A DNA stretch of 64,000 nucleotides from Trichobilharzia szidati (GCA_944472155.2 OX235275.1:57057228-57121227); one strand, 5' to 3'. Shown: positions 20,921 to 31,690, numbered from the stretch's first letter. Numbers and translations: made by a program. Notes: generated by a model not told the origin, from the sequence alone.

Positions 20921-21002
20921 TGTCTTTTTATTAACTCCTATGACCCAATGTGTATATTCCGTGATTTAAAACGATATTAATTGATTAAAAAAGGCCCAAT
21001 AA

Positions 21003-21558
21003 ATTTTCAAAAGAATAGACACGGAACAAAGAGAACTCTTTTCGATAAATTCACCATCAGGTTCTACAATTATATATACATTATAATGAATGAATGAATT
21101 AGTCTTATGAACAACATTAACGTTGCTGTTTAAATAACATCAAATCAATAATATTGATAAATTACAGCTGAACAGCGTCAACATAAAATAAGCTGAATGT
21201 CAGAAGAATTAGGAAAGATAATAGTACAAATTCATGAGTTTACAGTCTCTACTGAGGGCCAATGCAATAGTAGGGGCTAGCTGGACTTGTTTCTTTTGAA
21301 CACAGAACACTGGTTGTTTGAGGCGAATTGCAATAGCCTCTGCTGTTTGGAGTATGGGGTGTTTCGACGATTTTAGTAGTTTGTTAGGCACCCGGTATAT
21401 TATGGAGAAGGATTCGCCTACGCTGGCTTTGTGACCGGTTTGTACCAGATGGTCTAATATCGAGCTGTTAATAGTTTTAACTACACCTTTACTTAGCCAT
21501 AGTGGGATATGTTCTCGATATGTTCCGTGTCTATTCTTTTGAAAACGATATTAGCGTA
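21003..21558 (-). mobile_element. PLE-D 3' fragment flanked by inverted repeats
   Basis: Minus strand: 3' end with hammerhead at 21023-21066, 3' UTR, and the GIY-YIG C-terminal part (21209-21480, LPKSSKHPILQTAEAIAIRLKQPVF-type sequence). The flanks TTTTCAAAAGAATAGACACG (21003-21022) and its complement CGTGTCTATTCTTTTGAAAA (21538-21558) form an inverted pair that includes the element terminus. It closely matches the plus copies at 50936 and 55181-55785. Confidence 0.75.
21023..21066 (-). ncRNA. PLE-D hammerhead, core one base off
   Basis: Minus strand: GTAGAAC, CTGATGG (last core base G for A), TGAATTTATC, GAAAAGAGTTCTCTTTGTTCC. Stem I GAAC/GTTC and a short stem III are kept. Compare the intact cores at 51448 and 55739. 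Confidence 0.55.
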
Positions 21559-22870
21559 TTTTAACTGGCGTTTCGCTATTCTATGCTGCTGCTAATAGCT
21601 TTATCAAAGTAGTGTGCGTCGGTGGCACAGTGGTTAGGACTCTCGCCGACCATGCACATGGTCCGGGGTTCGATCCCCTGCCGGCGCACACCCGATATCT
21701 ATGGTCGGCCTGAATTTGGGCTACCGATATCCATGCTGAAAATTCCACACTTGTACTGAAAATACGGTGTGGAATCAAGCTGTAAATCAAAAATCAAAAA
21801 TAAAAATAAAATCAGAATTTACAAAATCCACTCAGCTTATATATATATATATGACAACTTAGTGATCGTTCCTCAGCATAGGGTCATTTTTGTGTTGTCA
21901 AGTTGGCCAATTAGTAAAGATAACAAAGTCATCATGTTTAGATTGTTAGACTTCATAAGTGTATACAATTATAAAACAGCGTGTGTGTTTACACATTGAA
22001 ATTGCTTGTCACATTATTGCTGACTTTGTCCCTTCATGGGGGTTTCGGGGGAGGGGTGTTGTAACCAGGTGAAGTTTTGTTTCTACTCAGTTCAGACAAT
22101 TTGGATTCCACCTGATATGAAATGCTTCTGATGATATGAAATGTTCTTTGTGATTTCCGAATTTTTTCTGCATTATTTCAATATTGTCTAAATCAATTTT
22201 GTGGCCTGATTCTATAGCGTGTAGACGACCTATGGCTGGCTGATGATTTCTCAAGCTTTTCTAGTTTAGCTGGATTTCTCAGTAGTTGCTCTAACAAATC
22301 CTCTGAGGTGTTGACTTCTTCTCATCTTGACTGCTCTCTCGTGAGGTTTGCCGGATGTATATCGCATCACATTCCAAGCATTTTATTTCATAGATACAAT
22401 CAGATGGAGAATCCTTGGGGATTTGGTGTTTTCTGTAGACAAGGTTGCTTTGTAGTGTGTGAGTCTGATGTTTTTAAGAAAACTCTGATGTCAAGCCTAT
22501 TGAGTACTCTGCTGATATCTCCAGACGTCTCTGATCTATATGCAATGACAATCGTTGAGGTCCATGTTTTCGGAATACCTTTCCGACCATACTTAATGTC
22601 AGTGTTGATTCTGTTGATGAAGTTCTTTGGGTAGTTATTTTGCTTGAGAGTCTCAGTAATGTTTTGATATTTTTTCTTTTCTTTCTGAGGAATGATGATT
22701 AAGCTGTTATATATGAGCTAAGTGGATTTTATAAATTCTGATTTAATAATACTACTTTGATAAAGCTATTTGCAGTAGCATAGAATAACGAAACGTCAGT
22801 AAGAACACACTAATATCGTTTTGTTTTTCATTCATTGGGAAATACAAAAACTTTTATGACAATGAATATC
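21546..22870 (-). mobile_element. Penelope-like element PLE-B, endonuclease end, with inverted terminus
   Basis: Minus strand: terminal block (ACGATATT...GGCGTTTCGC, 21556-21612), a SINE insertion (21614-21811), 3' UTR, then GIY-YIG around 22300-22420 reading CDAIYIRQTSRE followed by a frame break, and upstream sequence to about 22690 (KIMTYRNITE-like). At 22725-22870 the terminal block recurs on the plus strand (ATAACGAAACGTCAGTAAG), so the copy is bounded by inverted ends. RT is absent. Confidence 0.7.
21614..21811 (+). mobile_element. tRNA-derived SINE (SINE-T)
   Basis: Almost identical to 11152-11347: A-box TGGCACAGTGG, B-box GGTTCGATCCC, ending in an A-rich tail. It is inserted in the PLE-B 3' end after ATCAAAGTAGT; uninterrupted copies continue ATTATTAAACCAGAATT (38240-38260). 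Confidence 0.8.
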
Positions 22871-23394
22871 ATGTAACCTATGCCGAAATACGGAATGTGC
22901 CATATGCCCCAGTCCTAAAGTTAGTTACATTAGCACAGTTATTTTTTCTACTTATGTTCATTTGACGTCAGCAAGCTGTAGAATAAAAAATTCATGGTTC
23001 CTTCTACTTGAAATTTGTCTGCCGAATGTAACATCTGCATCTCTACTTAATCATGATGCTTTTGTTCGGCACTCGAATCCAGATCCTGTTACAAAGTAAG
23101 GGTGTTTCCGTGACACACTTCTATGTCAACAAGTTTCGACTGTATTTATCATCGAATTCAGTGAATATCTAAGCTAATCCACTAAAGATTATGTAACTGG
23201 TGTCAATCCATAATCGAACGCGTAATCCATCAAATCCCTGAAAACAAAGACTTGAATATTTATTCAGCGCTCACCAGCGATTCTAGTGAGAAGTCGTGAT
23301 TGGTGGGGTTCACTTTGTTGTGTGTGATGACAAACACTTACTGAAGACTTTGGATGGCGATGGCGCTATATATGACGAGTTCTCAGAAAGAAAA
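22871..23394. other. No gene recognised
   Basis: AT-rich. 23060-23110 has a faint tRNA-like GCACTCGAATCC that may be a SINE relic. Confidence 0.35.
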
Positions 23395-23540
23395 ATGAAT
23401 GGCTGAGTAATCTCCTCGTAACCTGAAAATACTGGGCTCCAGCTACAGTGGGTGGAATGCCTAAAGATGAGATGAAGCAATGGTGTTTAGTATTCCCTGG
23501 TTTTCAGTGGTTCTCTAGTCGATATCAATTAGTTGGACTG
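23395..23540 (+). mobile_element. Degenerate hammerhead SINE (3' half)
   Basis: AAAGATGAGATGAAGCAATGG...AGTATTCCCTGGTTTTCAGTGGTTCTCTAGTCGATATCAA aligns with 31600-31690. The ribozyme core is lost. Confidence 0.45.
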
Positions 23541-23617
23541 ACCTTGGCGCACTATTTCATTAGTGCGCTACATTTCTTTAGTCACTTAAAACTCTCATTT
23601 CTACGAGATTGGAATAG

Positions 23618-24770
23618 CAGTCAGCTCTCTACCTCAACTTCATTGACTTTGAAAAGGCCTTCGACAGCGTCGATCGAGAGGTGATTTGGAAACCACTCAG
23701 CTATTACAAGGTGCCACCAACAACTAAACACCTCATCCAGCAGTTGTGCGATAATGCTGCATGCCAAGTAATCCACAACGGAAAAATCACGGAATACTTC
23801 GAAGTGAAGACGGGAGTAAGATTTTCCTGATTGTGGTAAACTTGATAATGTGACAGACAGCGGTCAGAAAGGAAACAGGCATAAAATGGACCCACAAAAA
23901 CACTTGGAGGATCTGGACTTCACCAGTGACACATATATGTCTGACTTCCAACAAACTGGAAGAAATGCAAGTGAAAAGCAACAAGTTGACTGAAGAAGCA
24001 TCCAGAGAAGATAGAACTTCAAGTGAACATAGATGGAATAGAGTTGATTGAGATTCCTGGCCAACAGCAACACCAACAGCAACGACAGACAACAATCAGC
24101 GTATATAGGAGAAATCTGAAAGAAGCAACCTCCATCTACATACCTGGGAACCATTGTTTCAAATACAGGCGGGCGGAACTTATGAGAATATCAAAGCGAG
24201 GATCTGGAAAGCAAGGCATGCTTTCATTTTTCTCAAGTCTGTGTGGAGATCAGCAAACAGCACTCAGCATGAAAAATAAGATCCGGATTTTCAATTCCAA
24301 TGTGAAGTCAGTGCTCCTGTACGGATCAGAGACTTGGCACCGAGTCATTAAGGGCACTTCTAACAAGCTACAGACCTTCATTAACAGCTGTCTTCGCAGA
24401 ATACCATTCAAGATCAGCAGCAGGGAGGAATCTCTGGGAGCGAACCAACCCAAGAGGAACGAACTCTGTAACAAATATGCAGGAAGAAATCGAGGAGGAT
24501 TAGACATATTCTGACAAAACAAACTATCAATTGAGTGAAATCACACGCCAGGCCATCACTCGGGTGGAACCGAAATGGGAAGCGGCGAGTTGATCGTCAG
24601 TGAAGGTGTGACATGGGGGAGGAGGTCATGTGAAGAGGGGATGAAAGCATATGAGCAGACGTGGAGCCAGGTGATGAAAACGTTTGCAGAGAACCAAGTG
24701 CATTGGAGGCGTGCGCCTGAAGCCAGGTGTTCCTCAAGGAAATAAAGGAAACAATAGTAATGATAATAAT
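23618..24770 (+). mobile_element. RTE-type retrotransposon, frameshifted
   Basis: Begins with DFEKAFDSVDRE (motif A region, 23645-23680), then YYKVPPTTKHLIQQL, a frame break in the GVR box with deletion of RQGCVLSP, LEDLDFTSDTYM in place of FADDIC, and a 163-codon open piece (24023-24514) with IEIPGQQQHQQQ, KARI-like residues and VKSVLLYGSETWHRVIK, INSCLRRIPFKISS. It ends GAAGCCAGGTGTTCCTCAAGGAAATAAAGGAAACAATAGTAATGATAAT. Catalytic residues are lost, so it is dead. Confidence 0.8.
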
Positions 24771-25096
24771 CTAGTCGATATCACTTGTATTGTCTAGTTT
24801 GAAATCGATCATATCCTAGTGAATAGATTTATCACACGTGTGTACTTGAGCACTGAGTACTTTAAGGGAGCTTTGTGCGTTAACTAACCGTTTTGTGCTT
24901 ATAGTCGGCCTTTTTTGTGGAGCAAAGTATAATAATCCATTATTTTTAATTTGTTTTATTGGTCATTACTACTGTTTTGAGTTTAATTGTAGCTTCAAAG
25001 TGTTACTGGCAGATGATATTAACATATTTTACTATAAATTATTTAGTGAAATTAGATAATTCAAATATTCATTTACTTTATTTTTGCATTTTACAG

Positions 25097-25102
25097 GAGA
25101 GT
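25097..25102 (+). CDS. Putative micro-exon gene, exon 4 (6 nt)
   Basis: Acceptor TTTATTTTTGCATTTTACAG ends at 25096, the exon is GAGAGT, and donor GTAAGT starts at 25103. Entering in phase 2 it completes Thr, adds Arg and leaves GT (phase 2 out). Acceptor and donor are both strong and exactly spaced, but a 6-nt exon is near the lower limit known for schistosome micro-exons, and the match could be chance. It lies outside recognisable transposons (24775-25600 is otherwise without features). Confidence 0.5.
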
Positions 25103-25621
25103 GTAAGTGCTTAAACTTAACATTATAGCAGCAATCAACTAACTCCCTTAGTAAAAGCACTAGTTAAGAAGATGCGTTTTGCATAAGAACCGTGATGTTT
25201 GTTGACTTGTGCTTAGTGTTTTTGACATTAATTCTTGTGGTTCTATTGTCTTGTTAATTGACTTCCGTTTTGGGTTCACTGATGGCAGATTACAACGAAA
25301 ATGTCTTGATCGCAGCCATCCATGGAACTCGCTACATTAAAAGGCCCTCACTCTGTAATTAGTTAGGTTTTCAATGAGTACTCATCTATCTTTCTACTGG
25401 TCGAATAGAACAGAATAATTTTCATGCAACCGAATCCCTTTTTCATACATTCGGTTCCCTTGATATATTTTGATAGAGAAACAAAGACCGAATTTGTATT
25501 ATGAGATAATATCAATCTATTTCACAGGTTCTCATCAGCTGCACACATTTAACCGAAATTACAGTGATTTTATGGATGATAGTAACATACTTTTATGTTT
25601 AAGTGGTAGTAGAGAAGAAAT

Positions 25622-25982
25622 ACTATATTAGATGGTTGGAGGCAATAGGCAGGAAGCCTTGCAAACCACCTAGGTTTTGGACTAGTTGGCACTCGTCAGC
25701 AAGGCGTATCAGCAACCTTGGAGGAACTCATGTCCCTTCTAAGGTTCGAACCCGCGTCACCCAGCGCTGCAGTCAGAGACGTTACCACTGAGCTATTCGG
25801 GCTCGCGACTGACCTCCGGTAGGACTGCAGTGCAGCACTGGGTGACGCGGGTTCGAATCTCAGAAGGGACATGAGTTCCTTCAAGGTTGCTGATATGCCT
25901 TGCTGATGAGTGCCAACTAGCCAAAAACCTAGGTGGTGTCCAAGGCTTCCCGCCGATTGCCTCCAACCATCTAATATCAACA
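25622..25982. repeat. Palindromic SINE dimer with hammerhead-like remnant
   Basis: 25622-25795 and 25810-25982 are complementary at high identity (GATGGTTGGAGGCAAT...AAGGTTCGAACCCGCGTCACC versus GGTGACGCGGGTTCGAATCT...ATTGCCTCCAACCATC), with about 15 bp between. Each arm has a B box. The right arm reads TTGCTGATGAGTGCCAACTAGCCAAAAACC, an HHR-like order (CTGATGAG, stem II GCC/GCC-like, AAAAAC) with CGAAAC damaged. Confidence 0.7.
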
Positions 25983-26635
25983 AATCAATGTACACCGTTA
26001 TGGCGAGCTACCTAGAATGGTGGTCTAATTACAACCTGACTGATAGAATTCAGTTTGCAGCAAAGAGAGGACTAGACGCATCACACTAGTTACTGGTGTC
26101 AAATCAACATAAGAAATACTATAAAACTGACGCATCCGAAATGTAAGCCTTGTAATTTTTAGTTTAAGTTTTCATCAATAGCTTATACATTTTCAAGAGG
26201 GGTAAGAGAGAAAACAGGAAAAATTAACAGAACAGTGTTAGCTTGCAGGTTCATATAGCAACTCAAAAAACAAAAGGGGGTTACAGTTTGAAATTTGCTC
26301 ATTGAGTTGAGATCACTGAATTAGATGACTAATTAATATGTAATCATAATTGAAATTCAGTTACCAAAGGAGTGAGAGGTAAATCACACTCTCTTTCTGT
26401 ATGCATAAGGTCCCCAATTTTCATTTTGAACAAATAAAAAACAGACGTGTTTGCAAGATAATATCAGATCGTTTTATTTCGTCGATTCTTTGTAACTGCG
26501 TACATCTTAAATGATATCCAGTTTTAGGTGGTTACAAAATTTCTGAACATACGTTTCCAAAATGACTTCGGGTTACAGACAGAAAGTATAGTCAGTATAA
26601 ATTCCAAAAATGATATACGTAGACGAATTATTTAT
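25983..26635. other. No gene recognised
   Basis: AT-rich. 26450-26520 (TCGTTTTATTTCGTCGATTC...GTACATC) faintly resembles a minus-strand PLE terminus, as does 25500-25550. Confidence 0.35.
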
Positions 26636-26639
26636 TAAT

Positions 26640-27600
26640 GAAAACAGTAACTAAGACGAAATGATTTAGAATGACAAATGGAACAAGTGAAATAATACCA
26701 GGGACAGTTCAAAGTGAGAATAGTAATAATAGTAACAATTGACGTAATAAGGAAGAGAATACAAATTGAATAGACAAAATAAAAAAAATGAAAACTTGGT
26801 AGAACCAAAATACTTGCTCGTGTGAAGCTACGTTTATCGAACGTTTGACTTGATTTTTGTCCAAGAGTGTGCAAGAACACTATCCTGCATGGTTACGAAA
26901 AGGTGGAAGTGGAGCAATAAGAAGCGCGATCATTGAACATCTGGTCAATAATGATCACCCTATCTCTGTAGCGTCTGCCTTTAAAGTTATCTACAAGGCA
27001 AAGAGTAATTTACCCAAATCCCTACGTACCCGACTCATCTGAATTGCTGAAGCTTTGGCTATCGAAACAGAAAAGCCAGATCCCTATGTACAGGAAAAGT
27101 TCGTTCAACCCCTCCAACTTTCATGGTCTTAATCCCTCTATGCTAAAGTATGGTAATCCCCAATCATATTTTGGCTCAACCAATTTTTTTTTCTTTTTGT
27201 CTATTCAGCCTGTATGCTTTTCCTTTATTGAGTCATTTGTTACTGTTACCATTCTCACTTTGAACTGTCCCCGGTATTATTTCACTTGTCATTCCAAATC
27301 AATTCCTTTATGCAACATTAAATTCTATGCCATTAAATTTCACACAATATTACGTAACGTTTTTATTTTATTCGATTTGTCTACTAACCTTATAATCGCA
27401 CACCCTTTTTCAGGTTCTATCCATTCTATGAATTATTCTATATATGACATTAATTTGTTTTGCCACTTGACATTTAACTATGATTATAATCAGAAATATT
27501 TCAATTTTAATTGCATTTCATACTACTATCACTATTATTTTATGCATTCACACCTATGATTCAATTCCCTCACCGGATATAACTTATTAAAAAAGCAGTA
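26640..27600 (+). mobile_element. PLE-A endonuclease fragment with inverted 3' UTR duplicate
   Basis: 26640-26815 is 3' UTR in minus orientation. 26857-27130 is a plus-strand GIY-YIG C-terminal half (VQEHYPAWLRKGGSGAIRSA, FKVIYKAKSNLPKSLRTRLI, one stop, IAEALAIETEKPD...FVQPLQLSWS). 27131-27600 is its 3' UTR, containing the partner of the inverted block (TTTGAACTGTCCCCGGTATTATTTCACTTGTCATTC) and the TTGCCACTTGACATTTAACT block. It is truncated before the hammerhead. Confidence 0.75.
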
Positions 27601-27849
27601 ACTATCTGTATAGTAATTAAATTAAACAAGGATGAACTAGAGACAAAATATAAGATAGAACAACAGAATGAATTTATATATATTATTGTGGAGAGTTCAG
27701 GAAGGTGTGTTTGAGTCACTTGATAGTGAGTTCAACTCACTAAGTGAAAATCAAAACTAAGGGAAGTGTTATGCAGCAGAACAAAACAGAAAAGTACACG
27801 AACAAAACAATTACAATTACTAAAGTAGCGAGAGATTATTGGTCATGCT

Positions 27850-28105
27850 ATCTTTCGGTATATAAGTGTTGGGTAGAAGGCTTTTAATAGCAATAGCTCC
27901 TACGAACCGAAGTAACTATGATTTTCTTTCTGTATCAATTATTTTAAAATCATGGCTAATTCCCACTGTATGTCCCGTGTCAATCAGATGTCTGACAATT
28001 GTAGTTGAGAACACCTTGCGTCTTATCATTTACAGTCTCCCAAGGGATGTGTTCAGAAAATCTAGTAGACGGGGTCGCCTTCAACTTTTTCTTATGTAAT
28101 TCCAC
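27850..28105 (-). pseudogene. PLE GIY-YIG C-terminal fragment of a different lineage
   Basis: Minus strand, across frames: TTIVRHLIDTGHTVGISHDF, KIIDTERKS, LLRFVGAIAIKSLLPNTYIP. The order H-x3-D-x-GHT ... AIAIK is that of the C-terminal GIY-YIG helix. It does not match the PLE-A to PLE-E copies closely. Confidence 0.55.
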
Positions 28106-28133
28106 CTAAAATTCCAAGTGAACCGGTTTATTT

Positions 28134-28505
28134 ATTGTTCCTTTGGGTTCCTAGTGGAACATAGGGCTTCAACTACACATCTCAACTTGCTTCTGTCTTC
28201 TGCTGTAATTTTCACTTGCATCTATGTTATTCCATACTGTTTCAATTCTTCTTCACAAGATCTCCTCCATGTCACCCTTGGATGTCCCACTCACCACTTC
28301 CCTTTCGGGTTCCACTCGAGCACTGGCCTGACGCGTGATGTCACCCAGCGGCCTCCTCAGCGAGTGTCCAATCCATCTCCACATTCTCCTGCATATTTGT
28401 TGCTGGGCGATTGTTTCTTGTTTTGTTTGTTCCCATAGATTCTTGTTGGTGATTCTTTCCGGTGGCTATCTGATCTTCAGTATAGAGCGAAGACAGTTGT
28501 TGAAG
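28134..28505 (-). mobile_element. RTE-type retrotransposon, 3' end fragment
   Basis: Starts (element 3' end) with the complement of GAAGCCCTATGTTCCACTAGGAACCCAAAGGAACAATAAA and covers the C-terminal WRRSCEEEL-like region to the block complementary to TCTGTCTTCGCTCTATACTGAAGATC. Close to the copy at 4863-5209. Confidence 0.7.
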
Positions 28506-28757
28506 TGAACTGGTAAACTAGCTGAATTTGGTGTACTTGCGTTCTATGGGTTGGATGCTTTCAACGTGATAATTTCGTAGACAGCATATGTGCTAACTTA
28601 AATATGAAGTTTATAGAGAGCACAACTACACCGGTGTCATCCGTCTGAGCTACACCTCTTCGTCATCATGTACAAATTTGACTGGCCAATGCTTTCTGGT
28701 TATACACAATAATCCACTTATACAAAAGATAAGATTGAATAAAACCAAAACGTGTAT

Positions 28758-29003
28758 GGTGTGTCGGTGGCACAGTGGCAGAGTGCTTGCCAACCACGCA
28801 GGTGGTCTGGGGTTCGGTCCTTAGGCGACTCACTCCTTTACCTGGCTAAGTCAGCAGTAAAACTGGTAAAGAGGGAAGCTTGAGCATGAGGCTAGCAATC
28901 CCATCCTGTAAAAATAATCACCACTGCTAGAGAAACTTTAAGCCTCTAGCATGAAGCCTTCGCTATGTTCCACTGGGAACGTCAAGGAATAAGAAAAGAA
29001 GAA
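28758..29003 (+). mobile_element. tRNA-headed SINE with RTE-like tail, best plus copy
   Basis: Head TGTGTCGGTGGCACAGTGGC (A box) and GGTTCGGTCC (B box, one change); body CTGGCTAAGTCAGCAGTAAA, TGAGGCTAGCAATCCCATCC; tail CTATGTTCCACTGGGAACGTCAAGGAATAAG. The tail matches the RTE 3' terminus over about 25 bp with few changes. Confidence 0.75.
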
Positions 29004-29439
29004 AACGTGAATGCTTAACAATCTTGGTAAAGTCTCTTCTCTAAAAAAGGATTTTGGACTGCAGGTTACTGCTGGGAACGTTGTCTGGAATATGAACAGA
29101 CACCTGGCGTGACTTATTTTCTCGATGTTAACATATCAGAATACTGTATGCTATTCCAGTTTATTGTTGTGAGCAACATTTTAGTGGAATCTTCAGGATT
29201 TTGGTATATATATATATACATATATATGCAGTCCTGCGGAGGTAATAAGGAGATAGCCCCAGGTCTAGTTTACAACGCCTTTCGGCACTCATCAGTAAGA
29301 CCTGTCTACATCTTCAAAGGAATTAATATCAGATTTGTTAACACTGAGCTGTTTGATGGTAACTTACCTTACTCTGATGTAGGTTTGAATTTTCAAAAGG
29401 ACATTAATTGCAATTAATAGTGTTTTCTGAGCTGGTTGG

Positions 29440-30600
29440 TTCAGTTGCGGAGCTTTAGTCGTCCTTCTGGACCACATCTTCAGAGCAATACTTAGCACAA
29501 AGTGAAATGATTTAAATTTCTTCATGAGTGATATAATTGCGTCTCCTGGTAACCATCTTTTCACGTATATTGACCATTTTCTATTGAATTGAATTTTAAA
29601 CTTTCTGGTCACCTGATTTTCTTTTTATTAGTTGGTATATTTCGTCTAAATTAACGTGTTTGTTTATTGCATTTTAATTTTAGTACCAGGCTTCTAGGAA
29701 TTCTCTGGCACTTTTCGTTTTTCCTCTGTCTAAGATTTTGACATTATCCCAATCAAACTGATGACCATAATTGTCTGTATGCATTGATACTAAAGAATAC
29801 ATATTGTGTCTTTTCACGGCTGATTTGTGTTCCGGGATTCTGATTCGAAGGAGACGCCCACTTTTACCGATGTAATGTCTTCTATTGCAGTTAATATAAT
29901 TTATTTTGTAAATGGTATTAATTTTATCCCCTTTTTATTTTGGATCTTTCTGTTTGCATAATATCGAATTAAGCGATTTGACTGGCTTGTGTGCTATATT
30001 TATATCAAACGGTTTCAGTATTCTAGCTGTTATTTCAGAGACATTTTTCATGTATGGTAGGATGAATTTTCTTGTGATCTTTGATGATGGTTCTTTGTTG
30101 GTGTTTTGATTCGACTTTAAACTCTTTTTGATGAAACTGTGACGGGGATATCCATTCTTTTTGAAGACTGTTTGTAGGTATTTTTCTTTTATTCTTTTCA
30201 ACTCTGGAGTGCTACAATGTGTTTGAACTGTTTTAAACAATGTTTGCACACAGTTTCGTTTGTGAATAACTGTATTATTGCTAGTATAGTTGAGTATTTG
30301 ATCTGTGTGCGTTGATTTTCTATACACTTGTGTCTCTAAATCTCCTGTGTTGGTTCTCCTGATTAAGACATCTAAAAATGGGATTTTGTTATCTAATTCT
30401 TCTTCTCTAATGGTGAATTTGTTGTCTTCAAATATGTTGTTTATTAATTTATGAGTATATTCTAAATCATTTCTCTTAATTATTACAAATGTATCATCAA
30501 CGTAACGTATCCAGATTTTCGGCTTAATTATAGGTAGAGCTATTAATCCTGATATTGGCGGTGATCCCATTGGTGTTCCCTTTATTTGTTCATATATTTA
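29440..30600 (-). mobile_element. Penelope-like element PLE-C with 211-codon open RT piece
   Basis: Minus strand. The open frame 29935-30570 starts near a modified motif 5 (GTPMGSPPISG), followed by KIWIRYVDDTFVII (catalytic DD), NKIPFLDVLIRRTNTGDL, VYRKSTHTDQILNYTSN, HKRNCVQTLF and the connector to the endonuclease. The GIY-YIG continues in another frame (YKINYINCNRRHYIGKSGR, RIRIPEHKSAVKRH, HQFDWDNVKILDRG, REFLEAW) at 29640-29930. The 3' end has CTGAAGATGT, hairpin GTCC/GGAC, then TAAAGCTCCGCAAC (about 29450-29490), as at 12158. Parts before motif 5 are missing. Confidence 0.85.
29450..29492 (-). ncRNA. PLE-C terminal hairpin, hammerhead-like
   Basis: Minus strand: TTGCTCTGAAGATGTGG, hairpin GTCCAGAAGGAC, GACTAAAGCTCCGCAAC. 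Stem I can pair TTGC with GCAA. The core has A for U7, and GAAA reads TAAA, so it is likely dead. The same layout at 12158-12197 keeps GAAA. Confidence 0.35.
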
Positions 30601-30902
30601 AGTATTGAATTGGAAGTATACTTCAAGATTTTTTAAAACATCATCGACAATAAATGTCAGAAACCTCACAATCTGGGTGAAGGACTTCTTACTGATAACC
30701 TCTAAACACATAATATGAGTATCCAAGTGTTGATTTGCAGGGATTCGATTCGTTCTCAGTGTATCTAACTGTCAAGTCACCTAGTTCAAGCTTGACTGAC
30801 AGTATTCACTTGTTCATTCACGTTAATATTTATTTTTAACTGTTTTTAAATAATGTAATATTTGTCTGACATATATCCATTGCGAATCGACGTTCCTTTC
30901 AG

Positions 30903-30923
30903 GGAGTTAAAAAATGCTTTAGA
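30903..30923 (+). CDS. Putative micro-exon gene, exon 5 (21 nt)
   Basis: Acceptor CGACGTTCCTTTCAG ends at 30902; donor GTAAGT starts at 30924. Phase 2 in and out. It completes Val and reads E-L-K-N-A-L, leaving GA. Length is seven codons exactly. It lies just beyond the PLE-C copy in non-transposon sequence. Confidence 0.65.
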
Positions 30924-31094
30924 GTAAGTCAATTAACTAACATTATATTTAAAAAAATATTGTATGGGAATAATGTAAGTAGTGTGCTGTGTTAATCGAA
31001 ATCCTGCAGTCACCTAGAAACGTGGAAACAAGTATCAACAAAACTTTTTCTATAGTTTGGTTTGTAAGCGTTACTTATGTTTTACGAGTTGATC

Positions 31095-31690
31095 ACGGAC
31101 TGATATCAGTTAGAGAACCACTGAAAACCAGGGACTACTGGACAGCTGCTGTTTCATCCTAGTTTGGGAATCATCGGCAGTACGCACCCACTGCGATTCG
31201 AACCCAGGACCTTCCGGTTACAAGCCAAGCAATCTCGTATACCATACAGCCACTGAGACCCCATTCAATGGCTCATGAATTCTAACTTCCACCAATTCGT
31301 GATTTAGCGCGACTCCAACCACTGTCGTTGGTGGGACATCCATCCACACACGTGACATCTAATTGGACCTCACTGGTCACGACTTCTCACTACAGCTCAA
31401 GGAAACTCCATCCTGTAGCAAGTCACTAGCGAGCATCAGATTAATTTTCTATAGTTTGGTTTGTAAGAGTTAGTTTTGATTTTACGAATTGATCATTGAA
31501 TGATATCAGTTAGAGAACCATTGAAAACCAGGGTCCCAGTGGCTGAATGGTATACGAGATTGCTTGGCTTGTAACCGGAAGGTCCTGGGTTTGAATCCTA
31601 GTGCGTGCGTACTGCCGACGATTCCCAAACTAGGATGAAACAGCAGCTGTCCAGTAGTCCCTGGTTTTCAATGGTTCTCTAATTGATATC
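31095..31690. repeat. Inverted pair of hammerhead SINEs with 110-bp spacer
   Basis: Minus copy 31095-31335 (HHR remnant, B-box ATTCGAACCCAGG near 31195, tail TGGTGGGACATCC) and plus copy 31495-31690 (B-box GGTTTGAATCC near 31590, then CTGCCGACGATTCCC, AGGATGAAACAGCAGCTGTC, CAGTAGTCCCTGGTTTTC). Both have lost the exact CTGATGA and CGAAAC (CCGACGA, TGAAAC). They match each other over more than 180 bp. Confidence 0.7.

Larger units (their letters stand above)
20661..20929. mobile_element. Compact 269-bp element with inverted ends that each hold a hammerhead motif
   Basis: Left end (20661-20716) and right end (20874-20929) are complementary over about 56 bp with one or two mismatches. Each contains a PLE-type minimal hammerhead: minus-strand at the left, plus-strand at the right. 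The middle (about 157 bp) has no coding frame and matches the 3' UTR of the PLE at 35911-36120 (GGAAAGTTCCAGAATAATTTC...AACAGGGGG). It is best read as a non-autonomous PLE derivative in foldback form. It sits in a PLE-B end; a clear target-site duplication was not seen beyond ATT. Confidence 0.7.

Noticed and set aside
25523..25576. 54-nt exon candidate after TCTATTTCACAG
   Set aside because: Length is a multiple of three but the phase-2 frame contains TAA; the donor GTAACA is weak.
27044..27559. 171-codon frame continuing past the GIY-YIG end
   Set aside because: Only the first 20 or so codons overlap the endonuclease, in the wrong frame; the rest is AT-rich 3' UTR shared with other PLE-A copies.
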